A stretch of DNA of 64,000 bases. It comes from Caprella mutica. Lineage: Eukaryota > Arthropoda > Malacostraca > Amphipoda > Caprellidae. The position numbers and the translations under genes are program-made. The DNA is taken from contig CANNZV010000428.1 of NCBI GenBank assembly GCA_947561585.1, positions 310,001-374,000 of the forward strand, written 5' to 3'. The notes under the pieces were generated by a model. That model saw only the letters and a program-made list of their open reading frames with translations. It made no database searches and was not told where the DNA came from. Position 1 is the first letter of the stretch. The number at the start of each line of letters is the position of its first letter. This document shows, one piece after another, positions 1 to 10,832 of this stretch.

Positions 1-1494
1 GGGATGCCTTTTTGAACAGAGTGTGCATTCGTGCTTGTAATTGCAGATGGTGCGCTCACATCTCTTGTTCCTGCTATGGAAGTAGAAACAGTATCCGAAA
101 GGGATGTTTGAGTTTTCTCATTGTGCAGGGGTTCTTTGCGTACGAAAGGGCGCCATCCTCGCCTCATTGAATTGAGCGGCTTCAATCTGCGAATCCACCC
201 TGATCTTCGTCCAAGGGCATTTGCTATGCTCTCTGTCTCGTCTGAATTTCACATCGTAGTAGGCCAAATTATGACCTTTTGCCATGAGATTTATTATAAA
301 CTTCCCGTAAGTTAAAAGATCATAGAGAAGCTCAAGAAATTTCCGACAATAGACAGAAATATAGTCATCATAAGCGGTGTTCCACTCTCTTTCGTTAAGT
401 GACCCGTTCTTTCTTGGGAGCAGAGATAAAGATGTATTTTCCATGGACATATTTTTCCACATATTTATCATCCCAGATCTTACTTTTGATTCTATCAGGA
501 AGATTCTCACCTGCTTTCAGGCCGCTGCAAAAATCCATTCTATTCAATGGAGGTCGTGGAGGAGAGTCGAAGAGCAAACCAGCCGGATCAGATGACTTAC
601 GAGAATTCCCGTAGATTACCGCTGGGTCTGAAGGTTCTGTATTCACCTGGGGAGCAGAGAGTGAAGAGGCTCGTGGCGCAGCGAACAGATTGGGTGGAGA
701 TGTAGACTGGTGTGCAACATGTGCGTGTAGTGGAACAGGAGACCGTTGAGAGCTAGTAGAGGCTAGCGGTTCTCCTGATGCGGTGGAACAGAAAGAAGGT
801 GTTATGGCATTAGGCGCATATGCACAGAGGCATTTTAATCCTGAAAGAGTTGGCTGAGAATTCAGAATTACAGGAGAATCCTTAGTGGAGCAGCCAGAGC
901 TGGAGCTAGAAGGTGGGGGAACAGATAGTGTCATTTGGTCAGTATTAGGGGATGGATCGTCAGGAGTCCCAAATTTCGCCTGTATTATTTGTGCGAGCAT
1001 CTCAACTGTTGAGGTAAGGGAGTCAATCTTTTTCTACATTTTCTCGATTCGTTTACGCTTTCCTTGTCTTCGCTCTCTACCTCGCTATCAGATTTAGAAT
1101 ATTTTCGCTTATATATCTTTTGTGTAGTTTTTTTTGCACCATCTCTCTCTAAGCATTGATTTTCCGGAGTGACATTTTTCTTTGATGTTGTGAGCTTTGT
1201 TGCACCGTGTTGCTCTTCAAATTTCGTGGTTCTCTGAATTTTCCTTTACGACTCGGATTTTGAAGAAGAGGTTGTATGAGAGGAAGATTTTGATTCACAT
1301 GTAATAGGAGCGGCAACAGAGGTTTTGACGTAGGACTGTAAAGAGGAAGTGGATGGTACACCTTCAGGCTCCGTAACAGAGAGTAATTTTTCCGCCAGAG
1401 AAGAGGAAATGGGTACGAAAGTAGCATCTTCAGTTAATCCTGGTTCCGCACTAGAGCCTTCAGGTTTTATCGGTCCCTTTTTATTGCCATCCAT
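1..1494 (-). pseudogene. Gag-like ORF1 of a retroelement, frame-disrupted and running off the left edge
   Basis: Read on the minus strand, one protein can be followed through several frames. It starts at an ATG at 1494 with a Ser/Pro/Glu-rich stretch, then a Lys/Arg/Ser/Asp-rich stretch (about 1140-1030) and a short helical segment near 1015. A Ser/Pro-rich region (1000-600) follows, then a globular part with spaced Trp, Tyr and Arg residues (510-130). The frame changes near 1250, 1020, 400-500 and 135, and the last frame is still open at base 1. The layout (disordered N-terminus, short coiled coil, then a W/Y-patterned helical domain) resembles Gag-like ORF1 proteins found beside reverse transcriptase or tyrosine recombinase retroelements. 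The family assignment is an inference. A Cys/His nucleocapsid segment and polymerase would be expected left of the window. Confidence 0.45.
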
Positions 1495-1828
1495 TTTAGA
1501 TTCTTGAATTTGCACAATAAGATTTTTAGAAATTTGTTTTATGTATTTAATCAAATATTTCTGAAAAAAAATATAATTAAAATAAATAGATTATATAGTG
1601 ATGGGATATTAATGCTTTAACTAAATATTTATTTTACGACCCGAAAGTGAGTTAGGTAAATCAAATTAGAATTCAATCAAATTTGCAAGTTTTTGTGAAC
1701 TACCTAGATTATTATTTATTAACTGGAACTTTATTTATAAATTTAGGAATTAAATATTGGCATTAAATTCATTATACTTTTAAACCTTTTGGAAAGAGAT
1801 CGGTGTTTTAAAAAAATTAAATTAAAAA

Positions 1829-2230
1829 GTTTCAGTGCATTGCACAGTGATAAAATAAAAATTCAGTGCATAGCGCAGAGATAAAATACATAGTTTCAGT
1901 GCATTGCACAGTGATAAAATAAAAATTCAGTGCATAGCGCAGAGATAAAATACATAGTTTCAGTGCATTGCACAGGGATAAAATTAATAGTTTCAGTGTA
2001 TTGCACAAAGATGAAATAAATAGTTTCAGTGCATTGAGCAAAATAAAAAGTTTCAGTGCATTGCGCAAAATAAAAAAATTCAGTGCATTGCGCAGAGATA
2101 AAATTAAAAAGTTTCAGTGCATTGCGCAAAATAAAGGTTCAACATTATTAAAGGTTCAGCAAAAATGAATGTTCAGCAAAAATTAAAATTAAAGGTTCAG
2201 TGCATTGCAAAAATTAAAGTTCAATGCCTA
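1829..2230. repeat. Minisatellite of about 27-33 bp units
   Basis: About a dozen degenerate units share the core TTCAGTGCATTGCGCA followed by an A/T-rich spacer (GATAAAAT or AAAT). Two alternating unit types (GCATTGCACAGTG and GCATAGCGCAGAG) near 1830-1970 suggest a two-unit period at the left end. The right end decays into scattered GGTTCAG copies. Open frames across this stretch are repeat translations, not genes. Confidence 0.9.
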
Positions 2231-2725
2231 GCGCTAGGGTGAAAATAACTAATAAAGGATACAATTCAGTTCCATGAAAGGAATCCCGTTCATAGATTTT
2301 TGTTAGTTGAATAGCAAGCATCCACTCAGTTAGTCTTCTCATATATTCTTGCTTCATTCTCTTTCCTACAAGATGTATTTTCCAGCTTGACCTGCAGATC
2401 CATTTCCATGATTAGGTACTTCTACATATTCCAAGATAATTCTATTATAAGCCTAAATTTTATTCGAAAGTTTTCAAAGAGAATGAATTATAAATTTTTA
2501 TAAATTAATTAATACGCGATATTTTTTGAATTCTATAAAATCTGTAGACAATAAGACTAGAAATTATTTGGGTGATTAGGTAAACAAAGTTAGGAAAGGT
2601 GTTGCACCGACAGACATGTCACTAGCGTCACCTTTCATACAAACCTTTGAGGAAATAAATCCCCTCAATACATTGGAAGAAATTATGAAAAGTGAAATTT
2701 ATTTTCAAAAATGATATGATCTTAC
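2231..2725. other. No gene seen; AT-rich spacer
   Basis: AT-rich single-copy-looking DNA between the minisatellite and the 3' side of the first Rep-like gene. It could hold 3' untranslated sequence of that gene, but I see no decisive signal. The 274 bp at 1555-1828 are similar. Confidence 0.5.
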
Positions 2726-2841
2726 TTTGTGACGGCTCGATAATTTCATCGGAAGATGACAAGCCACAGTTAGATTCTTTTACATCCTCATTGGGATAAT
2801 CGGAGAGACTCCCACAAGCTTGCTTGTGAACAGCTATTACT
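2726..2841 (-). other. Candidate extra 3' exon downstream of Rep-like gene 1
   Basis: On the minus strand an open stretch rich in Ser, Asp and Glu is bounded by a plausible acceptor (TTACAG at 2847-2842) and donor (GTAAG starting at 2725). Its composition resembles the acidic Ser-rich C-terminal exon of Rep-like gene 2. The exon I place before it already ends in a stop at 2958, so this segment may belong to an alternative transcript or be a relic. Confidence 0.25.
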
Positions 2842-2957
2842 CTGTAACTTCGTATTGTTGGAGATCCATTTATCCAGAGTGTTTAAACCTGTTCGAGATC
2901 AATGCGCTACGATACTAATTAAAATAAATACAATTTGGAAAGTATAACAAGATGTAC

Positions 2958-4407
2958 TTAGTTGCCTTTTGACTTCTCATGATTGTTTAATACTTTTGCA
3001 AGAATATCCTCTGGCGATGTACTTGTACCTATGAAATTAATTAAAAATTAATTATTTAAACAACTTGTTAGATTATGGCAAAATAAAATGATATGAATCA
3101 ATCTGACTATAAATACTCACTGGCAACAGCTTCGTAAGGTCTATCGGCTATTGTCACTCTTAGAGCCTCAGCTTTACCAATAATGGGCCTCCGAACGGGA
3201 ACTTCAGAACCTAAATAAATATATTTTTGATAAATAGGATAGGAGAAGGGTTTAATTATTCGTCTTTGAATTCTATGCAATTTAAAATCTGCTTCGGAAC
3301 CAATGGCCATATCGTCGAGGCTTTAAAAAAACAATACAAGGAACTCCAAGAAGTCAATTAATAATGTAGCTATAAAAAATGAAAGATAAACTGAAATGGA
3401 AAATAGTAATTGCTAATTAATGATAAAAAATCAGACAACTAAAGATATATCACAAATAACCTACCAATAACACAATGAAGAGATCCGATTATAGTTTCTT
3501 CAGCAGCAACTTCATCATCAGCACTAGTAGCCTCATTCCGCATGATTGGAACAGAGTGTTGACTAGCTACCGAAAGATTATCTGTGTATTGGTTATTTTT
3601 TGGTTGACTTCCAAATTCAAAAGAATTGCTTTCGATTCTGGCTTCGAGAAATATTCTTAAATCAAAATCATCACCGAGAGCAGGCATGGCTGTCAGTGTT
3701 TCGAATTTGAACCGTGAACTTGGATTTACCACTGGTTGATTGGAATTTATAGGAAAATTATCTAAATTGATAATATCCCATCTATCCATTGATAGACTAG
3801 TCACATCAGGGAAACTGTTCGAAAATACTGCAATTTTCATGGAACTAGGGAAATGCTTACATTGACCCTTGTATTTGCCAGAAATAATTGTTCCATTTTT
3901 AAGAGATTCTAGAGCGCCATAATCAAAGTTGCTATGTGAAGATCTGGAAACATCGAACACCACACTCCTTTGGCAGATTTATCAATTAAACTTGCCAAGT
4001 CCCTGCAATTTACCATCCCATCAAGGTACTGAAAATTATAAAGAATATTGAAGTAAAAACACAGGAATGTTTTTCCTCTGTTTCCGTTCGTATCTGACAC
4101 CCACAATATCTTTCTGAAATCCTGTTCCATTAATTTGACCATAACGTTAAATTGCCACTCGAAGAGTTGTTTCACTTTCCATTCATTGAAGTGAGTTTTT
4201 CTTTCAAATCCGCAATGGCATTTGTTATCCTATGGTAGTATGTAGGTTTTTCAGAATATTCCTTCGATGTTTTAACTTGCAAGGCACAATTTGGATCCAT
4301 CAGGCCTCTAATGATCAATGATGAAGAAGCTCTCAATTTCTTCTCCTGTATCTCCAACTCCCCATATTGTTCTGATGCGAAGTTGCCAATTGTTGTATAA
4401 TCACCAC
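2958..4407 (-). pseudogene. Rep-like gene 1: helicase half of a CRESS-DNA-virus-type replication protein, spliced, 5' exon missing
   Basis: Minus-strand exons read as 4407-3465, 3210-3121 and 3028-2958, each bounded by AG/GT, with agreeing phases. The exon at 4407 begins just after the HUH motif III region. It continues with a superfamily 3 helicase: Walker A (GNRGKT), the Walker B region (FDVSRSS), motif C with an Asn, and SMDRW carrying the conserved Arg of the family. CRESS Rep proteins nick the origin and unwind circular ssDNA genomes; here only the ATPase part remains. Two frame changes occur inside the first exon, near 4190 and near 3950. The 5' exon with the HUH nuclease is not found to the right, where a satellite and a transposon stack begin. 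This is an endogenised virus-like gene that has gained introns; whether it is expressed cannot be judged. Confidence 0.7.
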
Positions 4408-4472
4408 CTTGAAAATAAGTGCATATTAACTTCAGTATAGAGAGCTATTTTACTCAGGTGTTGATAAAATAG

Positions 4473-4634
4473 AGTAAGTCCCGAATTATCGGTACGATCC
4501 GGATCTTCTGTCATATAAGAGAAAATTATAGAGATGATCAGTTCAGTTTTATTGATAGAAACTAAAATTATAATCATACAGTTTTTTCTTATATGATCGA
4601 AGATGTGGAACTGACCGATAATTCGGAACTTACC
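4473..4634. mobile_element. MITE of about 160 bp with terminal inverted repeats
   Basis: The ends AGTAAGTCCCGAATTATCGG and, inverted, TGGTAAGTTCCGAATTATCGG match over about 20 bp. Subterminal sequence also pairs (TCATATAAGA near 4511 against TCTTATATGA near 4588). Related ends occur at 47342-47551, 51982-52170 and, one-sided, near 55871. It lies in what was probably intron 1 or the 5' flank of Rep-like gene 1. Confidence 0.75.
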
Positions 4635-4839
4635 ACTATAACTTTTAACAATCACTTCAGTGTGGTCAGGTTGATTAAATTTCAGAGTCCTGGTTCTTTA
4701 GTCTGAATATTATTTAAAAAAATTACGGATTTGATCAGGTTAATCAATATTCTGAATAAGCCCATTGAGGTAGTACAGGAGTCACATTTTCTTCCAATTA
4801 ATTTTTCTATATGATTAAATCAAACAGACTAAATCGAAA

Positions 4840-4940
4840 GATTGAGTAAACTAAAAGTCAGGCATTAGAATGGGTAAATTAAATTGAAAAATTGATTAGA
4901 CTAAAAGTCATATAGGAATTGATGAACGAAATCAAAGTAA
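4840..4940. repeat. Left remnant of the 48-bp satellite
   Basis: Two degenerate copies of the unit that forms the array at 10919-11262 (GACTAAAAGTCAT, then GGAATTGATGAAC and AAATCAAAG) end directly at the left terminus of the Tc1-like element. The array therefore looks split by the 6-kb transposon stack. Confidence 0.7.
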
Positions 4941-6215
4941 GTAAGTTTGGAAGCAAATGAAAGTGCATATTATAATCCAACGAAAAATATATTTAATGAT
5001 TTACAGTTATGTATTATTACATAAGGGTTTTAAGAATTCAAAAATCATAAATTTATTCAAAATGTCCCCCCTTGTTTTTAATAACAGCCTCAACTCTCCT
5101 CCGAACTCCTCCTACTGATGCACGCAACTGTTCTTGTGAAATTTCCTTCCAAGATCTCTGGAGCGAATGCTTTAAATCATCCACATTGCGATGGAATTTA
5201 CCACAGGCCTTTGATTCAAGAATGGACCATACCGAAAAGTCCATAGGATTAACGTCTGGGGAGCAGGGAGGTCACATTTCTTTGGACCAAAACCGTGGAA
5301 GATGGGCATGGCACCAGTTTTGAGTGACATTTGCAGTATGTGAAGTCGCGCCGTCTTGCTGAAATGGTCATAGAGTGTCATTACCGAAGTGATCCTTAGC
5401 TGACTCCAACATTGGCGTCAAAATATTCTCAATATAACATTTAGCATTGATTTTGGCGCCTTGTTCCACAAAAATTAAAGGAGATCTCCATGTTTCTGAA
5501 ACTGCGGCCCAGACCATTACTGAAGCAGGTTTCATGGTTCTGTGGACAGTTTTTTGGTTGTATGGGATGTCTTTTGCACTTTTACCAATTATTCTGTCAT
5601 TCCTCCGGTTGTGAGCCATTTCCACTGTGAATTTTTTTTCGTTAAACCAAACCATTTCACCAGCCGTGCCCGACTTCAATTCTCTCAGAAGTGCTTTGCT
5701 TCTCTCCAATCTCTTTTTCTTTACAGCTTCTGACAGAGTCTGTCTCTTTTGGAGGGTGAAAGAGGACATCTTTAGGTCTTCTTTGACAACTCTTCTCATT
5801 GTTCTGGGACTCACATTAGCTGTTTTGGCTAACAATCGTATTGACCTTTTCGGGTTCCTCCTGATATTCTCTCGGGCACATTTTATAAGTTGTTTGGTGC
5901 GTTGTGAGCGTGGTCTACCACTTCTTGGACGATCAGTCAAGTCTCCTCTCTCATTAAAACGCTTCACACACTTCCAAACAGTCTATCTCGCTATTGAGAG
6001 AGTCTTTGAAATGACGGAATCTGACTTCCCGGCACGGTGTAGAGCAATAATGGCTTCTCTTCTGTCTGACATTTTTGAATTGACTAAATTTTAGTAAAAA
6101 ATAACACTGCCACCTCACAATGTAGTGTCTCTACTATAGTTCAAACCCTATCACCTACTTAGGAACTTATTTTTAAGAATTATATTAATGTTTGAAAAAT
6201 TGCTTCCAAACTTAC
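4941..6215 (-). mobile_element. Tc1-like transposon, copy A, both termini incomplete
   Basis: Inverted ends GTAAGTTTGGAAGCAA (4941) and TTGCTTCCAAACTTAC (6215) match the subterminal repeats of copy B at 19726-21018. The outermost CAGGGTGGGGC of copy B is absent from both ends. A short GCACCCTGTA at about 10911-10919, beyond the LINE, could be the separated right tip. The encoded transposase is inactive. Confidence 0.85.
5053..6072 (-). pseudogene. Tc1/mariner-superfamily transposase, copy A, decayed
   Basis: The ATG at 6072 opens a helix-turn-helix N-terminus, followed by the basic GRPRSQRT linker (a GRPR-type AT-hook) and an RNase H-like DDE/D domain. A TAG at 5986-5984 interrupts the N-terminal domain where copy B has a Ser codon. 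The first catalytic Asp lies in a W-S-D-E-K context in copy B, but here the codon reads Asn (W-F-N-E-K). Frame changes near 5370 and 5240 break the region with the second and third Asp. The C-terminus ends at 5053. Copy B covers the same protein, which makes the assignment firm. Confidence 0.85.
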
Positions 6216-6326
6216 TGGAACTGGATTTCGGGGGGGATTCTAGAATATGGCTTTTCAGCGCCACTGGACCCCCTGACTTCACACCCCCAGCCCCTTCCAC
6301 AGGGCCGAGACCTCCTCCTCCAGTCC

Positions 6327-9065
6327 TCAACCCTCACCCTCTGGCAGCCCCACTCCCTCCCCCGCCAACAACCCCCTCTCCCTCCACGCCTCCTCCAGAA
6401 AACTCCACACCCCATCAAGATTCCTCTCACCAAAGCTCATCACCCCACTCATACTCACCACCCCATATCTCTCCCTCACCTCCATCAGCATAGGACACTC
6501 CAGCAGGAAGTGCTCCAAAGTCTTCTCCTCCGCACCACACATCCTACACCCAACCTCCCCACCCCAAAATCTCTCCCTCCATCCCAATCTAAGAGAATTT
6601 GTTCTTGCTCTGAACAGCAGACATACTCCCCACCTATTTTCGTACCATTCTCCCCCTATTCCCTCCTTCTCTCTGTACCATACCAATGTACTTCTGCTTT
6701 CCACCTCCATTCTCCATCGACTCTCCTCCCACCTATCAACTATTCTTCCCAATTCCCCGCTATCTAACACCCTCAGGGCCTCCCAGTCCAAACTAAGCTC
6801 CGCCATATACTCCTCTATCTTTCTCATCCATGAATTACCACCACCACTCTCCCTCACCCTCTCAACCATATCCCTCAGTACCTCATTCCCAGTGTTCATC
6901 AAGAACCCACCAAACCTAACCTTCATCTTCATGTCCCTTGCCATAGCTGACGAGCACCCTACTTCACCCTGCAGACCTGCCACTGGTGCATAAGTAGGTG
7001 CCCTCAAGATCCTTCTCCAAACCCCATTCTCTAATCTCTGCAACTTCCCAATCTCCGTCTTATTCCACACCATAACCTCTCCCGCATGCAACACCCCTGG
7101 CAGCACTACACTCTTCCAAAAAGTTTTGCCCATCAGTAGTCTGTCACAGGACCTCTCCACCACTGAGTAGGTTACATTCACAATTCTCTCCGCACTCCTT
7201 ATCTTTTCCTTCTTATTTTCCCTGAAACAGTCCCTCCTTGCACTCACCAACACTCCCAGATATCTAACTTCCTCCACCACTTCCATCCCCCTGATCACAC
7301 TCTCTCCAACGTCACCCCCACCATTAAAAACCATACACTTACTCTTCTCCCTACTTATACTCAAACCACAATCCCTTGCACATTCCTCCAATATATCAAC
7401 CATCTCCCCTGCCTCCTCCCTCGATCTTGCCAACAGCAAGCCATCATCCGCATAAAAAAGCACCGGTATCCTTCTTTGTCCGCTTCTATACCCCAGGCCA
7501 CTCCTTAGCAATCTCTCTATAATTCTCCCCACAACCATCACAAACAACCTAGGCGATCCTGTGAAACCCTGCCTTATCCCGTTCTTCACTTCCATCTCAC
7601 CCAACTCCCTTCCTTCACGCCATACCTCAGTCTTATCCCCCCTATACAGCTCCGCTATCACCTGAATCACCCTTGGATCACACTCATAATACATTAGATT
7701 TTCAATCAGTGCTTTCCTATCAATGCTATCAAATGCCTTACTGAAATCCACCGCTACCACAACCAACACCTCCTTCCTCATATAGCTCTCCTCCACACAG
7801 TTATTCAGAATCCACAAGTTTTCCTCTATCCTCCTTCCTTCCGTAAAACCAGCCTGCAAACCACTCACCCTTCCATCAAACATCTCCTGTCCCACTAATT
7901 TATCTTTGACCATACCCATGAACAGCTTGTACCCTACATTTGTTAGAGCCACAGGTCTATGCTGCATTGCCTGTGGCTTGCTTACCTTGGGAATCATTAC
8001 TGTTTTTGATTTCTTCCACTCCTCCCTAACCCTACCTCTTTCCAGCACCCCATTGTACACCTCAACCATACCCTCCAAACATTTCTCACTCCTACACATA
8101 GCCTTATATAGTTCTCCTTTAATACCATCAGGGCCTGGTTGCTTTCCACCTTTCACTTTCTTTATTCTCCTCTCCACATCCTCCTTCACGAACTCAACAT
8201 CACCCATCCACTCCTCCACACCCGACACCACCCTCAACCTTACAACTCCTGGTATACTTCTGTCCTCTCTCTCAATTCTTCTTCTCTCCAGAACCTGAAT
8301 TCCAATTTCTCTGTCTCTTTCATATTGTTGCCTTCTCTCTCCATTCCAAACTTCCTCTACTCTATTTTCCATCTTTTGATATATCTCTTTCCAACCACTC
8401 ATCATCAACTCCCTTTCTAATTCTTCTCCTATTTCTTCTCCATTTACTCCATATAACTTTGCTCTTTTTTTCTGAGACTCTCTCCCTTGGAGTTTCTCAA
8501 TCATTTTCCACTTCTTCTTGCCATTTTTATTCAATCTCACTTCCTCAGCTACTCTTCTATCATATCCCATCTTCACCTCCCTCACTAACCTCTTTACTTT
8601 TTTTTTTTGCTCTCTATAAAGAGTCCATGCTCTATCTCTCTCCTCACCTTCTACTCTCCTTTTCCTTCTGTTTAGAACTCTCCTGTATTTTATTTCCCTT
8701 CTGATTTCACTATTCATCCATGGTTGATCAATCACCCTCCTACTAATTTTTCCTATCCTTCTCCTACCATTTCTTCTCAGACATTCATTAGCTTTTTCCT
8801 GTACTATTCTCTCCCAATCATTTATATCCATATTTACTATTCTATCTATATCTCCTTCCACCTTGCTCACAAATTCATTCATCATAGTTTCATCATCCAC
8901 CTTATAGTAACTATTCTCATCATATTCACATTCCCTTCTTTTTAACTTTTCTTCCTTCACTCTGAAAACTCCAGACATGTAGCAGTGGTCCGACATATCA
9001 AACATTTCCTTCCTCTCGTCTATAACCATCCCCTCAAATCTCCTATACATCATCTCATTCACCAA
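6327..9065 (-). CDS. LINE ORF2: reverse transcriptase with C-terminal zinc knuckle (912 residues open)
   Basis: The 912-codon open frame starts inside the end of the apurinic-endonuclease-like domain (SDHC motif near residue 25). Reverse transcriptase motifs follow: GPDGIKGELYK near 311, GLQAGFTEGR near 402, VDFSKAFDSID near 439-449, NGIRQGFTGSP near 495 and the catalytic YADD at 538-541. A thumb region follows, and a CxxC...H...C zinc knuckle (CRMCGAEEKTLEHFLLEC) lies near 855. It copies the element RNA at the nicked target site. The RT part is uninterrupted, so the copy is young, but the endonuclease upstream is broken. The real ORF2 start would be near 9750. Confidence 0.92.
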   Translation of the reverse strand: MVNEMMYRRFEGMVIDERKEMFDMSDHCYMSGVFRVKEEKLKRRECEYDENSYYKVDDETMMNEFVSKVEGDIDRIVNMDINDWERIVQEKANECLRRNGRRRIGKISRRVIDQPWMNSEIRREIKYRRVLNRRKRRVEGEERDRAWTLYREQKKKVKRLVREVKMGYDRRVAEEVRLNKNGKKKWKMIEKLQGRESQKKRAKLYGVNGEEIGEELERELMMSGWKEIYQKMENRVEEVWNGERRQQYERDREIGIQVLERRRIEREDRSIPGVVRLRVVSGVEEWMGDVEFVKEDVERRIKKVKGGKQPGPDGIKGELYKAMCRSEKCLEGMVEVYNGVLERGRVREEWKKSKTVMIPKVSKPQAMQHRPVALTNVGYKLFMGMVKDKLVGQEMFDGRVSGLQAGFTEGRRIEENLWILNNCVEESYMRKEVLVVVAVDFSKAFDSIDRKALIENLMYYECDPRVIQVIAELYRGDKTEVWREGRELGEMEVKNGIRQGFTGSPRLFVMVVGRIIERLLRSGLGYRSGQRRIPVLFYADDGLLLARSREEAGEMVDILEECARDCGLSISREKSKCMVFNGGGDVGESVIRGMEVVEEVRYLGVLVSARRDCFRENKKEKIRSAERIVNVTYSVVERSCDRLLMGKTFWKSVVLPGVLHAGEVMVWNKTEIGKLQRLENGVWRRILRAPTYAPVAGLQGEVGCSSAMARDMKMKVRFGGFLMNTGNEVLRDMVERVRESGGGNSWMRKIEEYMAELSLDWEALRVLDSGELGRIVDRWEESRWRMEVESRSTLVWYREKEGIGGEWYENRWGVCLLFRARTNSLRLGWRERFWGGEVGCRMCGAEEKTLEHFLLECPMLMEVRERYGVVSMSGVMSFGERNLDGVWSFLEEAWRERGLLAGEGVGLPEGEG

Positions 9066-9746
9066 ATAATAATCAATTACACTTCTTTCATTCCATACTT
9101 CCCCTCACATCTCTCATCCACATTTAGCATCACCAAGTTCCACTTCTGCAAGAAGTCCAACATAATTTCCCCATTCCTATTTAATTCCTGTTCCCCAAAA
9201 AAAACCTACATGCCCATTCAAATCTCATAAAACAACAAGAGCCCTGTTCTCTGGCATCCTTCCCAAAATCTGATCCAAATATCTATATATTTCCCTATTC
9301 CTGTCCAAATCCCTAGTGTCCATATACACTAGAACCATCCAGAAACAAAATTTTCCCACCCTCACCTCTGATGCCAGTAAATCTCTGCAGTCACAGTCGA
9401 TCTTCTCCATCTCCACTTCCCCCTCATCACTTGTTAGCATCATCATTCCTCCCCCTTCTTATCACTCATCTCTCTCATCCTATCTATTATATTAACATCA
9501 TCTCCCCACTCCACTCTTTTGAATTTTACATGAGTTTAAACCAATCCAATTATCCTTACTTCATTCGGCTCCTTCTCTTCTCCCATTCTCCTCATAACAT
9601 CTATAGCCTTCACGTCAGTCAGTCCCTGCACATTTATCATATCGATTCTCACCAGACTACCTCCCCCTCCCACTCTACCACCTCTCAATCTCAGTCCCTT
9701 ATACTCCTCCATTCCATCCCCTTTCACATTCTCTACCCTTCATTTG
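9066..9746 (-). pseudogene. LINE ORF2 endonuclease domain, frame-disrupted
   Basis: Minus-strand fragments 9727-9536 and 9446-9225 and the stretch down to 9066 carry pieces of an AP-endonuclease-like domain. These include an INVQGL start near 9640, VYMDTRDLDRNREIY near 9340 and a GDFN-type continuation just past 9230. The frame shifts near 9535, 9225 and 9070. The domain normally nicks target DNA to prime reverse transcription, and here it cannot be made as one chain. ORF1 ends at 9747, so the two ORFs were adjacent or slightly overlapping. Confidence 0.7.
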
Positions 9747-10832
9747 TTATTCGCATCGCCAGTTTTTTGTTCTACCTTTCCTCCTTCTACTGATGTACTT
9801 GTTTGTTCCCTTTGCCATCTCTCCACCCTCTTTACTATCTTTCCCTTTCTTATGTATATATTCTCTCCTTTTCCACAATTCTTCCCTTATTTTCTTATCC
9901 TGTATTCTTTCATTTCTAGTTAAATCAGGCATTATCATAACCCTCTTAAACCTATCTCCCATCTTCCTCAAATTTTTCGCTTTTCCTATCACCGCCCACT
10001 TCTGACCCACCGTCTCCATTCTGACCAGTGTCGGCACTTCCCTATTATTGTTCTCTTCCTCTCGTCCTTTCCCCCCTCTCAATCTAGTAATTTCAGCAAT
10101 GTGTGTATTTCTTATACCTAACTTAACCTCAATTTTTTCTATCAACTTCTCCCTATCATCTCTGTCTCCTCCCTCCCCCAAACCGTACACCATCAAATTG
10201 CAAACTCTCTTCCTTCTCTCATCCTCCTCCTTCACTTCACTCATCACTTCCTCTTTTATCTCCTTCACAATTTCCTCTTTTTTCCCTACTTCTGCCTCCA
10301 TTCTAACATCTAAGTTAATTTCTTCTGTTGGTCTTTCTCCTATTACCAATTTTCTCCCTATTTCTTCCTTAATTTCTGCAATCACTTCCTCCTTAATTTC
10401 TCTCTTTACTTTCCTTAGTTCTACAAAGAATCTCTCCATTTCTCCCTTCATCTCCTCATTTAATTTCCTCAAATACCTATTTTCCTCTTTTAAGCTTTTC
10501 ATCCTATCCTTCGCTCCCTTCACAAACTCCTCGCAATTACCACACACCCACATCGTGCTATCCGCCAAGCTCTTAAAACTCTCAAAATCCTTCTTGCTTA
10601 ACCCACCACACCCGCAATGATACCATTTATCGCAAACATCACATTGGATTCCATTTTGTCTCTCCCCCACCTTCTTACCACATCCAACCCCCCCACATAC
10701 CCCTGCCATCTCTCTCGGATTATCATTCAGGCTAAAAGCTCCAAAGGCACCAGAGGGCATGGGTTTTGCACTGGCATCTGAGGTAACCCCCTTTGATCGG
10801 GGCTTGGTTGGTGATCTTTCTACACCCCCCAT
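9747..10832 (-). CDS. LINE ORF1 protein with PHD-type zinc finger, coiled coil and RNA-binding region
   Basis: About 361 codons from the ATG at 10832. Residues about 45-105 form a PHD-like Cys4-His-Cys3 finger (Cys pairs in VCGGVGCG, CDVCDKWYHCGC and WVCGNCEEF). Residues about 110-210 are heptad-rich Lys/Glu coiled coil. Residues about 215-320 (VCNLMVYGLGE, then a basic region with VMIMPDLTRNERIQ) resemble the RRM-like and C-terminal nucleic-acid-binding part of LINE ORF1 proteins. The tail is very basic. It should coat the element RNA. PHD-bearing ORF1 proteins are known in some CR1-clade LINEs. The frame is intact. Confidence 0.88.
   Translation of the reverse strand: MGGVERSPTKPRSKGVTSDASAKPMPSGAFGAFSLNDNPREMAGVCGGVGCGKKVGERQNGIQCDVCDKWYHCGCGGLSKKDFESFKSLADSTMWVCGNCEEFVKGAKDRMKSLKEENRYLRKLNEEMKGEMERFFVELRKVKREIKEEVIAEIKEEIGRKLVIGERPTEEINLDVRMEAEVGKKEEIVKEIKEEVMSEVKEEDERRKRVCNLMVYGLGEGGDRDDREKLIEKIEVKLGIRNTHIAEITRLRGGKGREEENNNREVPTLVRMETVGQKWAVIGKAKNLRKMGDRFKRVMIMPDLTRNERIQDKKIREELWKRREYIHKKGKDSKEGGEMAKGTNKYISRRRKGRTKNWRCE

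Noticed and set aside
1832..2168. Overlapping frames of 66-78 codons on both strands
   Set aside because: They are translations of the 27-33 bp minisatellite.
6188..6767. Pro/Ser/Thr-rich plus-strand frames
   Set aside because: Antisense shadows of the GC-skewed LINE ORF2 C-terminus.
7906..10620. Plus-strand Ser/Leu/Phe-rich frames, up to 190 codons
   Set aside because: Antisense of the Arg/Glu/Lys-rich LINE ORFs. Composition is explained by the complementary codons.
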